A stretch of 60,600 nucleotides of DNA from Chloroflexota bacterium (GTDB taxonomy: Bacteria; Chloroflexota; Anaerolineae; Anaerolineales; UBA11858): assembly GCA_016865865.1 (NCBI GenBank), contig VGOC01000009.1, forward strand, positions 1 to 60,600, read 5' to 3'. The translations under genes were made by a program, and so were the position numbers. Shown here in pieces: positions 16,327 through 25,486 of the stretch. The notes beneath the pieces are model-generated. The model saw only the letters and a program-made list of their open reading frames with translations. It had not been told where the DNA came from and searched no databases. The number at the start of each line of letters is the position of its first letter. Position 1 is the first letter of the stretch.

Positions 16327-17501
16327 TGACTGACCCTCGCCGACCCTGGCCGCCGCATACAAAACTTACCGTCAGCACCCTTCTGCTGGCGTTGTTCATT
16401 TTCTTGCTCACCAGATTTCGTGTGACGATTTCCCCGTTCATCCTGGCGTTGATCCTGGCATTCGTACTCACTCCACCGGTCAATAGGTTAGAAGAGCGTT
16501 TGCCTTTCTCGCGAGGCGTGATCACTGGCTTGATGTTCCTGGTTGTCCTGGCGTTGTTGTTGTTTTTCCCCGTTGTGTTCATTCCCCCTCTTGCAGAGCA
16601 GATTGCCGACCTGAACCTGGATTTTCAGTTGCTTCTCGAACAGGTGGAACAACTCATTGGTCATCGCTATATCATCGCCGGTCAGGTCATTGATGGCGCG
16701 GCGATTTTCGATCAGATCGTCGGGTTAGTACAAGAGATCCTTCAGCCGCTCTTTGGGGAGACCCTGGGTTTTGCGTTCGATGTTCTGTCCTCCCTGGTAT
16801 GGGTGGTATTCATTTTCGTAGTATCGTTTTACCTGGTCAAGGATAGCTCTGCCGTAGTGGAATGGCTGGATCGCCTCCCACCCCCGGATTTACGAACCGA
16901 TTTCCGGCGTTTACGCCAGGAGATCAACCAGATTTGGGCGGCATTTTTCCGCGGGCAACTCATTTTGGGAATGGTAGTGGCGACATTATTCACGATCATC
17001 GGTTTTGCGATTGGCTTGCCGTTTGCCTTTGCCATGGGCGTCCTGGCGGGGTTGTTGGAATTCCTGCCCAGCATTGGGCATGGCATCTGGCTGACGATTG
17101 CGACCATCCTGGCGCTGTTTGCCGGTTCGACCTGGATGAACCTGCCCAATTGGGTTTTCGCGCTGATCATCATTGGTCTGCATATCGTTTATCAACAATT
17201 CGATTTGAATTATCTCATCCCGCGCATTATCGGTCATCAGGTGCATTTGTCGCCCTTAGTGGTGATCCTGGGGATCGTGGCGGGGGCTGCCATGGCTGGA
17301 GTTTTAGGGATTTTGCTGGCAGCCCCAACGGTTGCCTCAGCCCGGGTGATTGGGCGCTATGTCTTCGCCAATTTGAGTGATACCGATCCTTTCCCGGCGA
17401 TGGCCTCCTCCCCTTTGCCGCCTCCCGATCCGCGCTGGTGGGCGATCAAAGGCAAATTCTCGGATGATGATCGAAAGAAAAAGAAAGATGACAACTCCTG
17501 A
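16326..17501 (+). CDS. AI-2E family transporter-like permease
   Basis: This 391-residue polytopic protein belongs to the AI-2E exporter/UPF0118 family. It has two N-terminal helices (TLLLALFIFLLTRF, ISPFILALILAFVLTPPVNRLEERL), a soluble middle with the family region FYLVKDS, and a C-terminal block of helices containing FAIGLPFAFAMGVLAGLLEFLPSIG and the signature YLIPRIIGHQVHLSPL. Members export small signals or act as Na+/H+ antiporters; the substrate cannot be told here. The GTG start overlaps the sortase stop codon by one base. A charged, Lys-rich tail closes the protein and overlaps the start of the next permease by 14 bases, which indicates translational coupling. Confidence 0.88.
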   Translation: MTDPRRPWPPHTKLTVSTLLLALFIFLLTRFRVTISPFILALILAFVLTPPVNRLEERLPFSRGVITGLMFLVVLALLLFFPVVFIPPLAEQIADLNLDFQLLLEQVEQLIGHRYIIAGQVIDGAAIFDQIVGLVQEILQPLFGETLGFAFDVLSSLVWVVFIFVVSFYLVKDSSAVVEWLDRLPPPDLRTDFRRLRQEINQIWAAFFRGQLILGMVVATLFTIIGFAIGLPFAFAMGVLAGLLEFLPSIGHGIWLTIATILALFAGSTWMNLPNWVFALIIIGLHIVYQQFDLNYLIPRIIGHQVHLSPLVVILGIVAGAAMAGVLGILLAAPTVASARVIGRYVFANLSDTDPFPAMASSPLPPPDPRWWAIKGKFSDDDRKKKKDDNS

Positions 17502-18729
17502 ATCGATTCGACAATCTCCGCCTTGGGGGGGCAATGTTAAGCTGGTTGTTGGCCTGACCATTGTTGCTATCGTGGCAGCCTTCCTGGTTCGTTTTCAGAA
17601 TATCATCGCGCCATTGCTGCTGACTTTCATCCTCACCTATTTGCTGCATCCTCTGATTTCTCGATTGAGCAAAGCCACGCGCCTTTCCTGGCGAATGTCG
17701 GTGAACGTGGTTTACCTGATTTTCGTGATCCTGTTGGTGGCCTCGTTCACCATGACCGGATTGGCGTTGGTGCAGCAACTGCAGAATCTTATCGGCGTCA
17801 TCGAGCGTTTTATCAACTCTCTCCCGGAATTGGTCGAAACCTGGTCTACGACAGTCTATCGAATCGGGCCTTTCGAGATTGATATGTCGCAATATCTATC
17901 AGCCTCGAATCTGGAAGCCTGGATCCAGCAAGTAATTTCCATCGTCCAACCCGTATTGGGTCAGGCGGGGGGGTTGTTGGGCACAGTGGCTGCCGGGACC
18001 GCCTCGACCTTGATGTGGGGTTTCTTCATTATTCTGTTATCCTATTTTCTTCTGGCCGATATGGGGCAGGTGCCTGACAAGCTGGTCGGCATCGAATTGC
18101 CGCCGGGGTACGATGATGATCTGCTCAGGATGGGGCGCGAGTTAGGTCGGATTTGGAATGCCTTCCTCAGGGGCCAGGTGATCCTATTTACGTTGACCGT
18201 TCTAGTCTATTCGGTTTTACTGGCTATCCTGGGGGTGCGCAATGTATTGGCTATTGCGGTGTTGGCAGGGTTCGCTCGCTTCGTCCCTTATGTGGGGCAA
18301 TGGCTGACCTGGATTGTCATCATTCTCGTCACCCTCTTCCAGAAGAGTAATTACTTTGGCCTGGAAGCATACCAGCACATGCTGTTAGTTTTCGTGATCG
18401 CCATCATCATAGATCAAATCCTGGATGGCTTCCTGGCGCCGCGCATTCTCGGCAAGACATTAGGCGTTCATCCTGCGGCGGTGCTGGTAGCCGCCATCGT
18501 GGCGGCCAATCTTCTGGGGTTGTTGGGGGTCGTACTGGCCGCGCCTGTGCTGGCGACGCTCACCTTCGTGGGCCGCTACGTGGCGCGCAAGATGTTGAGC
18601 CTTAATCCTTGGCCCGAGCCAGAAGAAGAGACTGAATCGGCGCAGTATCCCTGGATTGGTTGGGGAAATCGTCTTCGAGAGTGGTTGAACTCACTACCTC
18701 GATTGCGGCGAAAAGATCGCCAGGGCTGA
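17488..18729 (+). CDS. AI-2E family transporter-like permease, second copy
   Basis: This is a paralogue of the preceding permease, about 413 residues from the ATG at 17488. It has the same layout: N-terminal helices (VVGLTIVAIVAAFLV, LTFILTYLLHPLISRLSK), the FFIILLSYFLLADMGQVP stretch and a helix bundle with the family signature FLAPRILGKTLGVHPAAVL. In-frame ATGs at 17464 and 17467 are alternatives. 17488 is chosen because it begins the part conserved in layout and gives a short 14-base overlap with the gene before it. Two adjacent members suggest a paired or heteromeric exporter. It ends 155 bp before dnaA, which comes from the other strand, with a shared terminator between them. Confidence 0.87.
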   Translation: MTTPESIRQSPPWGGNVKLVVGLTIVAIVAAFLVRFQNIIAPLLLTFILTYLLHPLISRLSKATRLSWRMSVNVVYLIFVILLVASFTMTGLALVQQLQNLIGVIERFINSLPELVETWSTTVYRIGPFEIDMSQYLSASNLEAWIQQVISIVQPVLGQAGGLLGTVAAGTASTLMWGFFIILLSYFLLADMGQVPDKLVGIELPPGYDDDLLRMGRELGRIWNAFLRGQVILFTLTVLVYSVLLAILGVRNVLAIAVLAGFARFVPYVGQWLTWIVIILVTLFQKSNYFGLEAYQHMLLVFVIAIIIDQILDGFLAPRILGKTLGVHPAAVLVAAIVAANLLGLLGVVLAAPVLATLTFVGRYVARKMLSLNPWPEPEEETESAQYPWIGWGNRLREWLNSLPRLRRKDRQG

Positions 18730-18815
18730 AGACTGACCTAGGTTGTCTGTCAAATTCGTTGGAGCATGTACGCGGCTGGGATGGACGCCAGGGAGTGAGT
18801 GCCCATTCCGGTTAA

Positions 18816-18859
18816 AAACTCGACCCTAAAGGCTTTTTGTTACCTTTAGGGTCGAGTTT
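18816..18859. terminator. Strong bidirectional terminator between permease and dnaA
   Basis: A perfect 17-bp stem (AAACTCGACCCTAAAGG and its complement) with a 10-base loop sits between convergent genes. T-rich on one side and A-rich on the other, it can stop both transcripts. Confidence 0.9.
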
Positions 18860-18884
18860 ATGCTGCATCAAAACCGATAGGCGA

Positions 18885-20204
18885 TTAGTTGTAAAGTCTT
18901 TCTTTGATTTCCAGAACCTGGCGACGGACTTTTTCATCTACCTCGATCAAATCCGAAATCTTCTCGTGGCCGTACATCACCGTGGTGTGATCGCGCCCTC
19001 CCAGCGCTTCGCCGATTTGGGGCAAGGATGTGTCGGTTTCTTCGCGAATTATATACATGGCGACTTGGCGAGGCCGGGCGACGGCTTGAGTACGTTCACG
19101 CCCCAGGATGCGATCAACGGTCACACCGTAAGCCTTGGCAACCGTTTCGATGATTTGTTTCGGTTGAAGCTGTGTCCGATAGGGGAGTAAATCAGCAAGG
19201 GCAGAGTCGATCAACTCAGAATCGATGGGCATGCCACGCAAATCGGCAAAAGCCACGATGCGGGTGAGTGCGCCCTCTAACTCGCGGATGTTGGACTGGA
19301 ATTTTCGAGCGATAATTGCGATGATTTCATCAGAGATGATAAAACCTGCCCGATCAGACTTCGATTGGAGAATCGCTATGCGCGTCTCAAAGTCCGGGGG
19401 TTGGATATCGGCGGTAAGCCCCCATTCGAAGCGCGAACGCAGGCGCTCCTCCAGGGTGATCATCGCCTTGGGAGGCCGGTCAGAGGTCATCACGATCTGT
19501 TTATTTTGACCATGAAGGGTATTGAATGTATGAAAGAATTCTTCCTGGGTGGATTCTTTGCCGGCGATGAACTGGATATCATCAATCAGCAATATATCAA
19601 TGCGCCGGTATTTTTCTCGGAAAGCCTGAGTGGTATGCGAGCGAATGGCGTTGATTAGATCGTTCGTGAATTCTTCGGAGGATACGTATAAGACGGTCTG
19701 ATCTATCTGTCCACATTGGTTGCCAATGGCATGTAACAGGTGAGTCTTCCCCAATCCTACGCCGCCGTACAGGAATAGGGGGTTATAAGCCAGGGCTGGC
19801 CTTTCGGCCACGGCCAGCGAGGCAGCATGAGCCAGACGATTGCTTGGTCCTACGACGAAGCTATCGAAATTATAGCGTCCGTTCAAAGTTGGATTGACAT
19901 CTTTTTTCGCGGACTGGCGCTTTTCGTTGACTGGTTGCTTTTGTGGAATTGGTTCAGGGGTCTGCCAGACTGTGAAGCGAACCGCCACTGTGCGGTTCAT
20001 CATCCCAGAAAGTAGCTTCGAAACTGTGCTTGAGAGGCGGTCTTCCAGCCAGTCACGGGCATAAGCATTTTTTACCCCGATGATAAACGCGCCGTCCTCA
20101 TAGGTGATCAGTTCCGTATCGCGCACCCACGTATCGAAGGCGGCTTTGGGCATTTCCACTTGTAGTTGGCCGAGTGCAGCTTGCCAGGCTTGGGCGGCTT
20201 TCAT
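18885..20204 (-). CDS. dnaA: Chromosomal replication initiator DnaA
   Basis: This 439-residue protein is a complete DnaA. It has an N-terminal interaction domain (AWQAALGQLQVEMPKAAFDTW), a Walker A GGVGLGKTHLLHAIGN near 147, Walker B DILLIDDIQFIAG near 209, a sensor region, and the C-terminal DNA-binding signature GRDHTTVMYGHEKI near 405. The linker between domains I and III is short. The ATG has GGAGGAGG 8 bases upstream. No dnaN or rpmH neighbour is present and the upstream region shows no clear cluster of TTATCCACA boxes, so the usual dnaA-oriC context is not evident. Its 3' end faces the permease operon. Confidence 0.97.
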   Translation of the reverse strand: MKAAQAWQAALGQLQVEMPKAAFDTWVRDTELITYEDGAFIIGVKNAYARDWLEDRLSSTVSKLLSGMMNRTVAVRFTVWQTPEPIPQKQPVNEKRQSAKKDVNPTLNGRYNFDSFVVGPSNRLAHAASLAVAERPALAYNPLFLYGGVGLGKTHLLHAIGNQCGQIDQTVLYVSSEEFTNDLINAIRSHTTQAFREKYRRIDILLIDDIQFIAGKESTQEEFFHTFNTLHGQNKQIVMTSDRPPKAMITLEERLRSRFEWGLTADIQPPDFETRIAILQSKSDRAGFIISDEIIAIIARKFQSNIRELEGALTRIVAFADLRGMPIDSELIDSALADLLPYRTQLQPKQIIETVAKAYGVTVDRILGRERTQAVARPRQVAMYIIREETDTSLPQIGEALGGRDHTTVMYGHEKISDLIEVDEKVRRQVLEIKERLYN

Positions 20205-20290
20205 GATTGGCGTTCCTCCTCCGTGTCGTGAAAAGGTGACGTAATCGAACCCTGACTCATCTTTGCCCGAATCGATGAGTTTCTATGTGT

Positions 20291-20336
20291 GAGTTCACTG
20301 AAAAAACTCCTGAACGAGGGGGCGGGGCGGCATATG
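20291..20336. repeat. Family B palindromic element, left half only
   Basis: GAGTTCACTGAAAAAACTCC followed by GAGGGGGCGGGGCGGCATATG matches the left arm of the elements at 2498 and 56508. The central hairpin and right arm are missing, so this is a truncated copy, in the dnaA leader region. Confidence 0.7.
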
Positions 20337-20780
20337 TTCAACTGATGTTCAAGAAGTGTGGGATTGAACCCCACTGGCGACGAAATGCAACCATGTGAGT
20401 GGCATGATGTTATCAGAGGGTGGGTTGATATTGCAAGACGTTAACCCTACGCCAGCCTAAAAATAATCAACATTTTAAGGCATGTAATCTTAAAGAAAAT
20501 CCGCGCGGTAGGCGGATAATCTCTGCAATATTCATCGAATGATGACAGGTCGAAATGCCCCCAATGATGGAAGTAGATAAAGAATCACCCCCATATGTGG
20601 GTGAAAATACCGATTTTCGGCTTTTAGTCCCAGGGTTAGGGGGTGATCAATCTTAAATAATTCACTGGCTGGCGGAACTATCGCTCGAGTATGTGAAACA
20701 CGAAAATATGAATCGGAAACCAGGCTAATGCGTTGAAATTGGTGAAAAAACATTGTGTTAGAATCTTGCCATAGTCGAGT
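20337..20780. other. AT-rich intergenic region upstream of dnaA
   Basis: About 440 bp with no gene between divergent dnaA and a small membrane-protein gene. It holds a 20-bp imperfect palindrome centred on CATATG (20585-20604, arms TCACCC/GGGTGA) and several A/T-rich stretches. I could find no convincing array of DnaA boxes, so I do not call an origin. A TTGAAA...TAGAAT pair near 20733-20762 could be a weak promoter for the gene to the right. Confidence 0.5.
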
Positions 20781-20860
20781 TGCGCATTTCAGGTGGGGCG
20801 CATCTTAGAAATGACCTGGAGATGCACCCCACCTGTACGTCAATTGCGCACCTGCATACA
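20781..20860 (+). promoter_or_regulatory. Long leader hairpin before small membrane protein gene
   Basis: CAGGTGGGGCGCATCT (20790-20805) pairs with AGATGCACCCCACCTG (20820-20835) with one mismatch and a 14-base loop. TGCGCA flanks both sides (20781 and 20855), extending the dyad. No T-run follows. It could be a cis-regulatory leader; its class is not recognised. Confidence 0.5.
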
Positions 20861-21262
20861 ATGCTCCCCATGGAATCGAATAATTCTCCTCCTGTAAGGG
20901 ATTTTCTATTTACCGCGTTATTCCTTGCTCTGGTTGGATGGCTCGGGCTGTTCGCGGTGATAATTCGGACATTACCTGTCTTGGGTCCGCGTTGGTTGTT
21001 TTTCTTTCTGTTGGTCCTGGCGATCGCGGGTTCGATATTACCCGCGGCGGCATTCTTGAATTATCGTTTTCCTACTACGCCTCCAGCCAAGCGGACGACG
21101 GTGCTCAGGGAAGCCCTGTTGGTTAGCTTTTTCATCGCCACCCTGGCCTGGCTACAACTCTGGCGAGTCTTGACTCCTGCTCTGATTGTGTTGTTGGCCT
21201 TGGGGATTGGGTTTATCGAATGGATGATCCGGTTATGGGAGGGCAGCCGCTGGGAACCTTGA
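20861..21262 (+). CDS. Small integral membrane protein, function unknown
   Basis: The protein has about 133 residues from the ATG at 20861 (a second ATG is at 20870; the frame also opens further upstream inside the leader hairpin). It has four hydrophobic stretches, roughly DFLFTALFLALVGWLGLFAVI, WLFFFLLVLAIAGSILPAAAF, LLVSFFIATLAWLQLW and PALIVLLALGIGFIEWMIRL, with a short basic loop between the second and third. It ends with a charged WEGSRWEP tail. I do not recognise a named family. It lies 37 bp before selA on the same strand and is probably cotranscribed with it. A link to selenium use is possible but unsupported. Confidence 0.6.
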   Translation: MLPMESNNSPPVRDFLFTALFLALVGWLGLFAVIIRTLPVLGPRWLFFFLLVLAIAGSILPAAAFLNYRFPTTPPAKRTTVLREALLVSFFIATLAWLQLWRVLTPALIVLLALGIGFIEWMIRLWEGSRWEP

Positions 21263-21299
21263 ACGTGCACTTGTTCGAATGCTGAATGCCTGTGAAACA

Positions 21300-22664
21300 A
21301 TGTCTGAATTGCGAAATCTTCCATCGGTTGATAAATTGATCAATTCTCCTCAGGGCAGTGAGTGGATTGCAGGTCATGGGCGCGCTTTGACAGTCGAGGC
21401 CATCCGCTTGACGCTCGACGATGCGCGCGCTGGCCACAAATCGGGGAGTCCATTGCCGTCTCAGGCTGATTTGCTCGGTAAGATTGCCGACAAACTCGAA
21501 TTCTGGGCAGCGCCCACGCTCCGGCAAGTGATCAACGCCACGGGCGTGATTATTCATACCAACCTGGGTCGCGCCCCCATGAGCGCGGCCGCTATCGAGG
21601 CCGCGCGCCAGGCATCGCTGGGTTACTCCAACCTGGAATATGATTTGGCCCAGGGGCAGCGGGGATCGCGTTCCCTGCATGCTGAAACCCTGTTGACCAG
21701 GTTGACTGGCGCTGAAGCCGCCCTGGTGGTCAATAACAACGCCGCAGCAGTTCTTCTTGCTCTGACGGCGCTGGCCCATCGAAGGCGGGTGGTGATTGCC
21801 CGTTCTCAGTTGGTGGAGATCGGCGGCGGTTTCCGCGTCCCCGATGTGATGAAACAGTCTGGCGCCAAATTAGTGGAGATTGGCGCGACCAATCGGGTTC
21901 ATTTACGTGATTACCAACAAGCCATCGCTGACCAGCCCATCAAGTTGGTTATGCGCGCTCATCGCTCGAACTTCGCTATCGTCGGCTTCACCGCCGAGCC
22001 TGCTTTCGATGAGATCGTCGCTGCCGCTCACATGGCCGATATCCCGGTGTTGGATGATCTTGGTTCGGGCGCGCTGTTGGATACCGCCCGTTTTGGCCTG
22101 GCTCATGAACCTATGGCGCAGGAGTCGATTGATGCAGGGGCCGACCTGGTCTGCTTCTCCGGGGATAAATTGCTGGGCGGCCCCCAGGCTGGGATCATCG
22201 TGGGGAGGAGTGAGCTGGTAGTAAAATTGAAGAAACATCCACTTGCCCGCGCTGTTCGCTCGGATAAAATGGCGCTGGCGGCGTTGTCGGCTACTCTCTC
22301 CCATTATTTGAGGGACGAGGCCCTGAGCGAGATTCCCATCTGGCGGATGATTTCCGCGCCTCAGGCTGAAATGCAAGCCCGCGCCCAGGGTTGGGCAACC
22401 AGCCTCGAGTTCGGGAAAGTGATTCCCGGCCAATCAACCGTGGGGGGCGGCAGTCTTCCCAGAGAATCCATCCCGACTTTCCTGCTTGCCCTCGATCTTC
22501 CTCATCCTGATCGCTTCTTGAAACAGCTACGCCAGAATGATCCTCCGATCATTGGCCGCATCCAGGATGGCCTGGCAGTGTTCGACCCCCGAACTGTCCT
22601 GTCTGAGCAAGATGAGATTTTCCTCAAAGGCATAAGAAATATCAACAAACGCGAAGGAAGGTGA
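21300..22664 (+). CDS. selA: L-seryl-tRNA(Sec) selenium transferase SelA
   Basis: SelA is a PLP enzyme that turns seryl-tRNA(Sec) into selenocysteinyl-tRNA(Sec) using selenophosphate. The protein is full length (454 residues from 21300; an ATG at 21279 is also possible). It shows the N-terminal RNA-binding region (MSELRNLPSVDKLI), NATGVIIHTNLGRAP, SNLEYDLAQGQRGSR, NNNAAAVLLAL, the VLDDLGSGAL stretch and the PLP-lysine motif FSGDKLLGGPQAGIIVG near 283. Its presence shows that this genome can make selenocysteine, which supports the TGA readthrough in mvhD at 2914. No selB, selD or tRNA(Sec) gene was found in the window; selB often follows selA but does not here. Downstream is an M24 peptidase gene 6 bp away. 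Confidence 0.95.
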   Translation: MSELRNLPSVDKLINSPQGSEWIAGHGRALTVEAIRLTLDDARAGHKSGSPLPSQADLLGKIADKLEFWAAPTLRQVINATGVIIHTNLGRAPMSAAAIEAARQASLGYSNLEYDLAQGQRGSRSLHAETLLTRLTGAEAALVVNNNAAAVLLALTALAHRRRVVIARSQLVEIGGGFRVPDVMKQSGAKLVEIGATNRVHLRDYQQAIADQPIKLVMRAHRSNFAIVGFTAEPAFDEIVAAAHMADIPVLDDLGSGALLDTARFGLAHEPMAQESIDAGADLVCFSGDKLLGGPQAGIIVGRSELVVKLKKHPLARAVRSDKMALAALSATLSHYLRDEALSEIPIWRMISAPQAEMQARAQGWATSLEFGKVIPGQSTVGGGSLPRESIPTFLLALDLPHPDRFLKQLRQNDPPIIGRIQDGLAVFDPRTVLSEQDEIFLKGIRNINKREGR

Positions 22665-22670
22665 ACAATT

Positions 22671-23918
22671 ATGAAATCTGATCTCGATCGTTTAATGAAA
22701 ACACGCAACCTGGACGCCATCCTGGTGACCGGGCCGGCGCAGCACAACCCTGCCATGGTTTATCTGACCGGAGGCAGGCACATGACCAGCGCGGATTTGA
22801 TCAAGCCCTGCGGGGGCGATCCTCTCTTGTACTACAACCCCATGGAACGTGATGAAGCCGCTGCCACAGGCTTACGAACCAAGAACCTGGCTGAATATGG
22901 ATTCGAGGACTTGCTCAAGCAAGCAGAGGGGGATACAGTCAAGGCGCTGGCCTTGCGATACCAGAAGATGCTGACGGAGCAGAGCATCACATCTGGCCGC
23001 ATGGCTATCTATGGCAAAATAGACGTTGGCGCCGGGTACGCGGTGTTTTCGGCTTTGAGAGAATTGATGCCTGATCTGGAGATCGTGGGGGAAACCGCGC
23101 GCGACTCGATGTTGTTGGAAGCCATGGCTACCAAAGACGAGTCCGAGATCGAGCACATGCGCCAGATGGGCAAGATCACGACGACGGTGGTTGGCAATGT
23201 GGCTGACTTCCTGACCTCCCATCAGGCGAAGAATGGATTCCTGGTAGATAGAACAGGAGAGGCGCTGAAGATCGGGGATGTCAAGCGGCGCATCAATCTA
23301 TGGCTGGCGATGGAGGGCGCGGAAAACCCCGAAGGCGTGATCTTCGCCATTGGGCGTGATGCCGGCGTGCCGCACAGTTCAGGAAACGCAGATGATTTAC
23401 TGCGCCTTGGTCATACGATTATCTTCGATATCTTCCCCTGTGAAGCCGGCGGAGGCTATCATTACGATTTCACCCGCACCTGGTGCCTGGGATTTGCGCC
23501 TGAACAGGCCCAGGCTTTGTATGAGGATGTCTTCGAGGTGTATCATCAGATCATGGCTGAACTCGAAGTGGGCGCGCTCTTCAAAGATTATCAGAAGCGA
23601 GCTTGTGAACTCTTCGAAGCCCGGGGGCATCCAACGATCAAAGAGGATGCCACCCTCCAGGAGGGGTATGTCCACAGCCTGGGACACGGCCTGGGATTGC
23701 ACGTCCACGAGCGACCCTGGTCGGGAAGCACCGCCACGCAGGATGATGTTCTCCACCCTGGGGCGGTTGTGACCATCGAGCCGGGACTCTACTATCCCGA
23801 TAAGGGCATGGGCTGCCGTCTCGAGGATACCGTTTGGGTGAACCTGGACGGTAAGATAGAAGTATTGGCTGATTTTCCCATGGATCTTGTCTTGCCGGTA
23901 GGTCATGGAAACCATTAG
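22671..23918 (+). CDS. Xaa-Pro aminopeptidase-like M24 metallopeptidase
   Basis: This 415-residue protein has an N-terminal creatinase-like domain and a C-terminal pita-bread metallopeptidase domain. The five metal ligands are in place: Asp in IIFDIFP, Asp in YHYDFTRTW, His in SLGHGLGLHVHE, Glu in VVTIEPGLYYP and Glu in GCRLEDTVW. Such enzymes remove N-terminal residues next to proline, or act on small dipeptides. GGAAGG stands 9 bases before the ATG. It begins 6 bp after selA and its end overlaps tsaD by 14 bases, so these genes form one operon. The substrate is not predictable from the sequence. Confidence 0.93.
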   Translation: MKSDLDRLMKTRNLDAILVTGPAQHNPAMVYLTGGRHMTSADLIKPCGGDPLLYYNPMERDEAAATGLRTKNLAEYGFEDLLKQAEGDTVKALALRYQKMLTEQSITSGRMAIYGKIDVGAGYAVFSALRELMPDLEIVGETARDSMLLEAMATKDESEIEHMRQMGKITTTVVGNVADFLTSHQAKNGFLVDRTGEALKIGDVKRRINLWLAMEGAENPEGVIFAIGRDAGVPHSSGNADDLLRLGHTIIFDIFPCEAGGGYHYDFTRTWCLGFAPEQAQALYEDVFEVYHQIMAELEVGALFKDYQKRACELFEARGHPTIKEDATLQEGYVHSLGHGLGLHVHERPWSGSTATQDDVLHPGAVVTIEPGLYYPDKGMGCRLEDTVWVNLDGKIEVLADFPMDLVLPVGHGNH

Positions 23919-24942
23919 AGTTCTGGGAATCGAGACTTCGTGTGACGAGACGGCCGCTGCAGTGGTAGAAGACGGGCGCAAGATCTTTTCGAGCGTTGTG
24001 GCTTCTCAGGTGGACCTCCATGCCCAATTTGGCGGCGTGTTCCCCGAGGCAGCCTCGCGCCAGCACATCCTCAATATCTACCCCATCATCGAGGCAGCCC
24101 TTCGGGAAGCTCACATGGACTTGAAAGAGGTGGATGCCGTCGCGGTGACGCGCGGGCCGGGATTGCCAGGCTCGTTGGTCGTGGGGATCAATGCTGCTAA
24201 GGGCCTTTCTTTGGGGAGCGGCTTGCCAATTTTGGGGATCAATCACCTCGAGGGACACCTGTATTCGGCCTGGCTGCACGAATTTAGCGGAGACCTGCCT
24301 CCAGAGCCGCGCTGTCCACTGATGGCATTGATCGTTTCCGGGGGTCATACTGAATTGATCCTCATGGAAGATCACTGCCGATACCGACGTTTGGGCGGCA
24401 CTCTCGACGACGCGGCTGGGGAAGCTTTCGACAAGATCGCCCGTTTGATCGGATTATCTTATCCTGGTGGGCCAGCCATCCAACGAGCCGCGGAGGAGGG
24501 GAATCCTCAGGCGGTGAAGTTTCCCCGCCCCTGGCTGCCCGGAAGCTGGGATTTTTCCTTTAGTGGCTTGAAAACCGCCGTCTTGCGAACAGTGCGCGCA
24601 TTAGAAGCGGATACGAACGTGGAAGGCCTCCCTGTAGCCGACCTGGCTGCCAGCTTTCAAGCCTCTGTGGTCGAAGTATTGGTAGGGAAAACTTTGGAAG
24701 CGGCAAGGGAGTTCGATGCCAAAGAAATCCTTGTTGTTGGCGGCGTTTCGGCGAATAAGGCTCTACGGGAGCGGTTCTGGGCGGAATCCAGGCTGCCGGT
24801 TCATATTCCCCCGTTAAGTCTATGCACCGACAACGCAGCCATGATCGCCGGCGCGGGTTGTTATCGCTTCGGGGCAGGCCAGCGTGATGGGTTGGACATG
24901 GATGCTTTGCCAACCTGGCCGCTCTCCGAATTGTCAATCTAG
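23905..24942 (+). CDS. tsaD: tRNA N6-threonylcarbamoyladenosine transferase TsaD
   Basis: TsaD transfers threonylcarbamoyl to A37 of ANN-decoding tRNAs, acting with TsaB and TsaE. The 345-residue protein has the family hallmarks in order: GIETSCDETAAAVV at the N-terminus, the metal-binding GINHLEGHLYS near 110, LIVSGGHTELI near 145, TLDDAAGEAFDK near 167, FSFSGLKTAVLR near 214 and GGVSANKALRE with TDNAAMIAGAG near the end. The ATG overlaps the M24 peptidase gene by 14 bases. Length and motifs are normal. The UPF0316 gene follows after 9 bp with its own AGGAGAAAG site. Confidence 0.97.
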   Translation: METIRVLGIETSCDETAAAVVEDGRKIFSSVVASQVDLHAQFGGVFPEAASRQHILNIYPIIEAALREAHMDLKEVDAVAVTRGPGLPGSLVVGINAAKGLSLGSGLPILGINHLEGHLYSAWLHEFSGDLPPEPRCPLMALIVSGGHTELILMEDHCRYRRLGGTLDDAAGEAFDKIARLIGLSYPGGPAIQRAAEEGNPQAVKFPRPWLPGSWDFSFSGLKTAVLRTVRALEADTNVEGLPVADLAASFQASVVEVLVGKTLEAAREFDAKEILVVGGVSANKALRERFWAESRLPVHIPPLSLCTDNAAMIAGAGCYRFGAGQRDGLDMDALPTWPLSELSI

Positions 24943-24951
24943 GAGAAAGTC

Positions 24952-25479
24952 ATGGAACTCGATCTATCTATTCAAGCTTTGTCAGGCGCGCTGCTGATCT
25001 TTGGGCTGCGCGTCGCCGATATGACCTTCGATACCTTGCGAGTTTTATTCGTTATGCGCGGCCGCAAGATGATTGCCTGGGTATTGGGTTTTATGCAGTC
25101 GGCGATTTTCGTCATCGCCATCACCTCGGTGCTCAGCAATTTGAATAACCCGCTCAATATCATCGGCTACGCAGCCGGTTTCGCTACTGGAAATGTGGTG
25201 GGAATTTATATCGAGGACCGCTTAGCGATTGGTTTCATCCACCTTCAAATCATCAGCCCCAGCTATGGGTATGCTATCGGCGATCGTTTGCGCGCCGATG
25301 GTTTTGCCGTGACCGAAGTGCCTGCCAGGGGAAAAGATGGTATGGTGACGATGCTGAACTGCAATGTGCGCCGTAAACAGGTCCCTGAAGTGGAAAAACT
25401 CGTCTACGAAGTGGATGGAGATGCCTTCATCACCGCGGCGGAAATCCGTTCCGTCCGCCGCGGTTTTTGGAGATCGTAG
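24952..25479 (+). CDS. UPF0316 (DUF2179/DUF5698) membrane protein
   Basis: This 175-residue protein has three N-terminal membrane helices (ALSGALLIFGLRVADMTFDTL, IAWVLGFMQSAIFVIAITSVL, PLNIIGYAAGFATGNVVG) and a C-terminal soluble domain of the DUF2179 type (GRLRADGFAVTEVPA-like, then GKDGMVTMLNCNVRRKQVPEV). RVADMTFDTLRVLFVMRG matches the N-terminal DUF5698 region. The function of the family is unknown; the DUF2179 fold is thought to bind a small ligand. AGGAG lies 6 bases before the ATG, and the gene is the last of the selA-tsaD run. It converges with the M29 peptidase gene, 7 bp away. Confidence 0.85.
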   Translation: MELDLSIQALSGALLIFGLRVADMTFDTLRVLFVMRGRKMIAWVLGFMQSAIFVIAITSVLSNLNNPLNIIGYAAGFATGNVVGIYIEDRLAIGFIHLQIISPSYGYAIGDRLRADGFAVTEVPARGKDGMVTMLNCNVRRKQVPEVEKLVYEVDGDAFITAAEIRSVRRGFWRS

Positions 25480-25486
25480 TTACGAA

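Noticed and set aside
20205-20860. Replication origin next to dnaA
   Set aside because: No group of TTATCCACA-type boxes or clear AT-rich unwinding repeat was found by eye, so an oriC cannot be supported.
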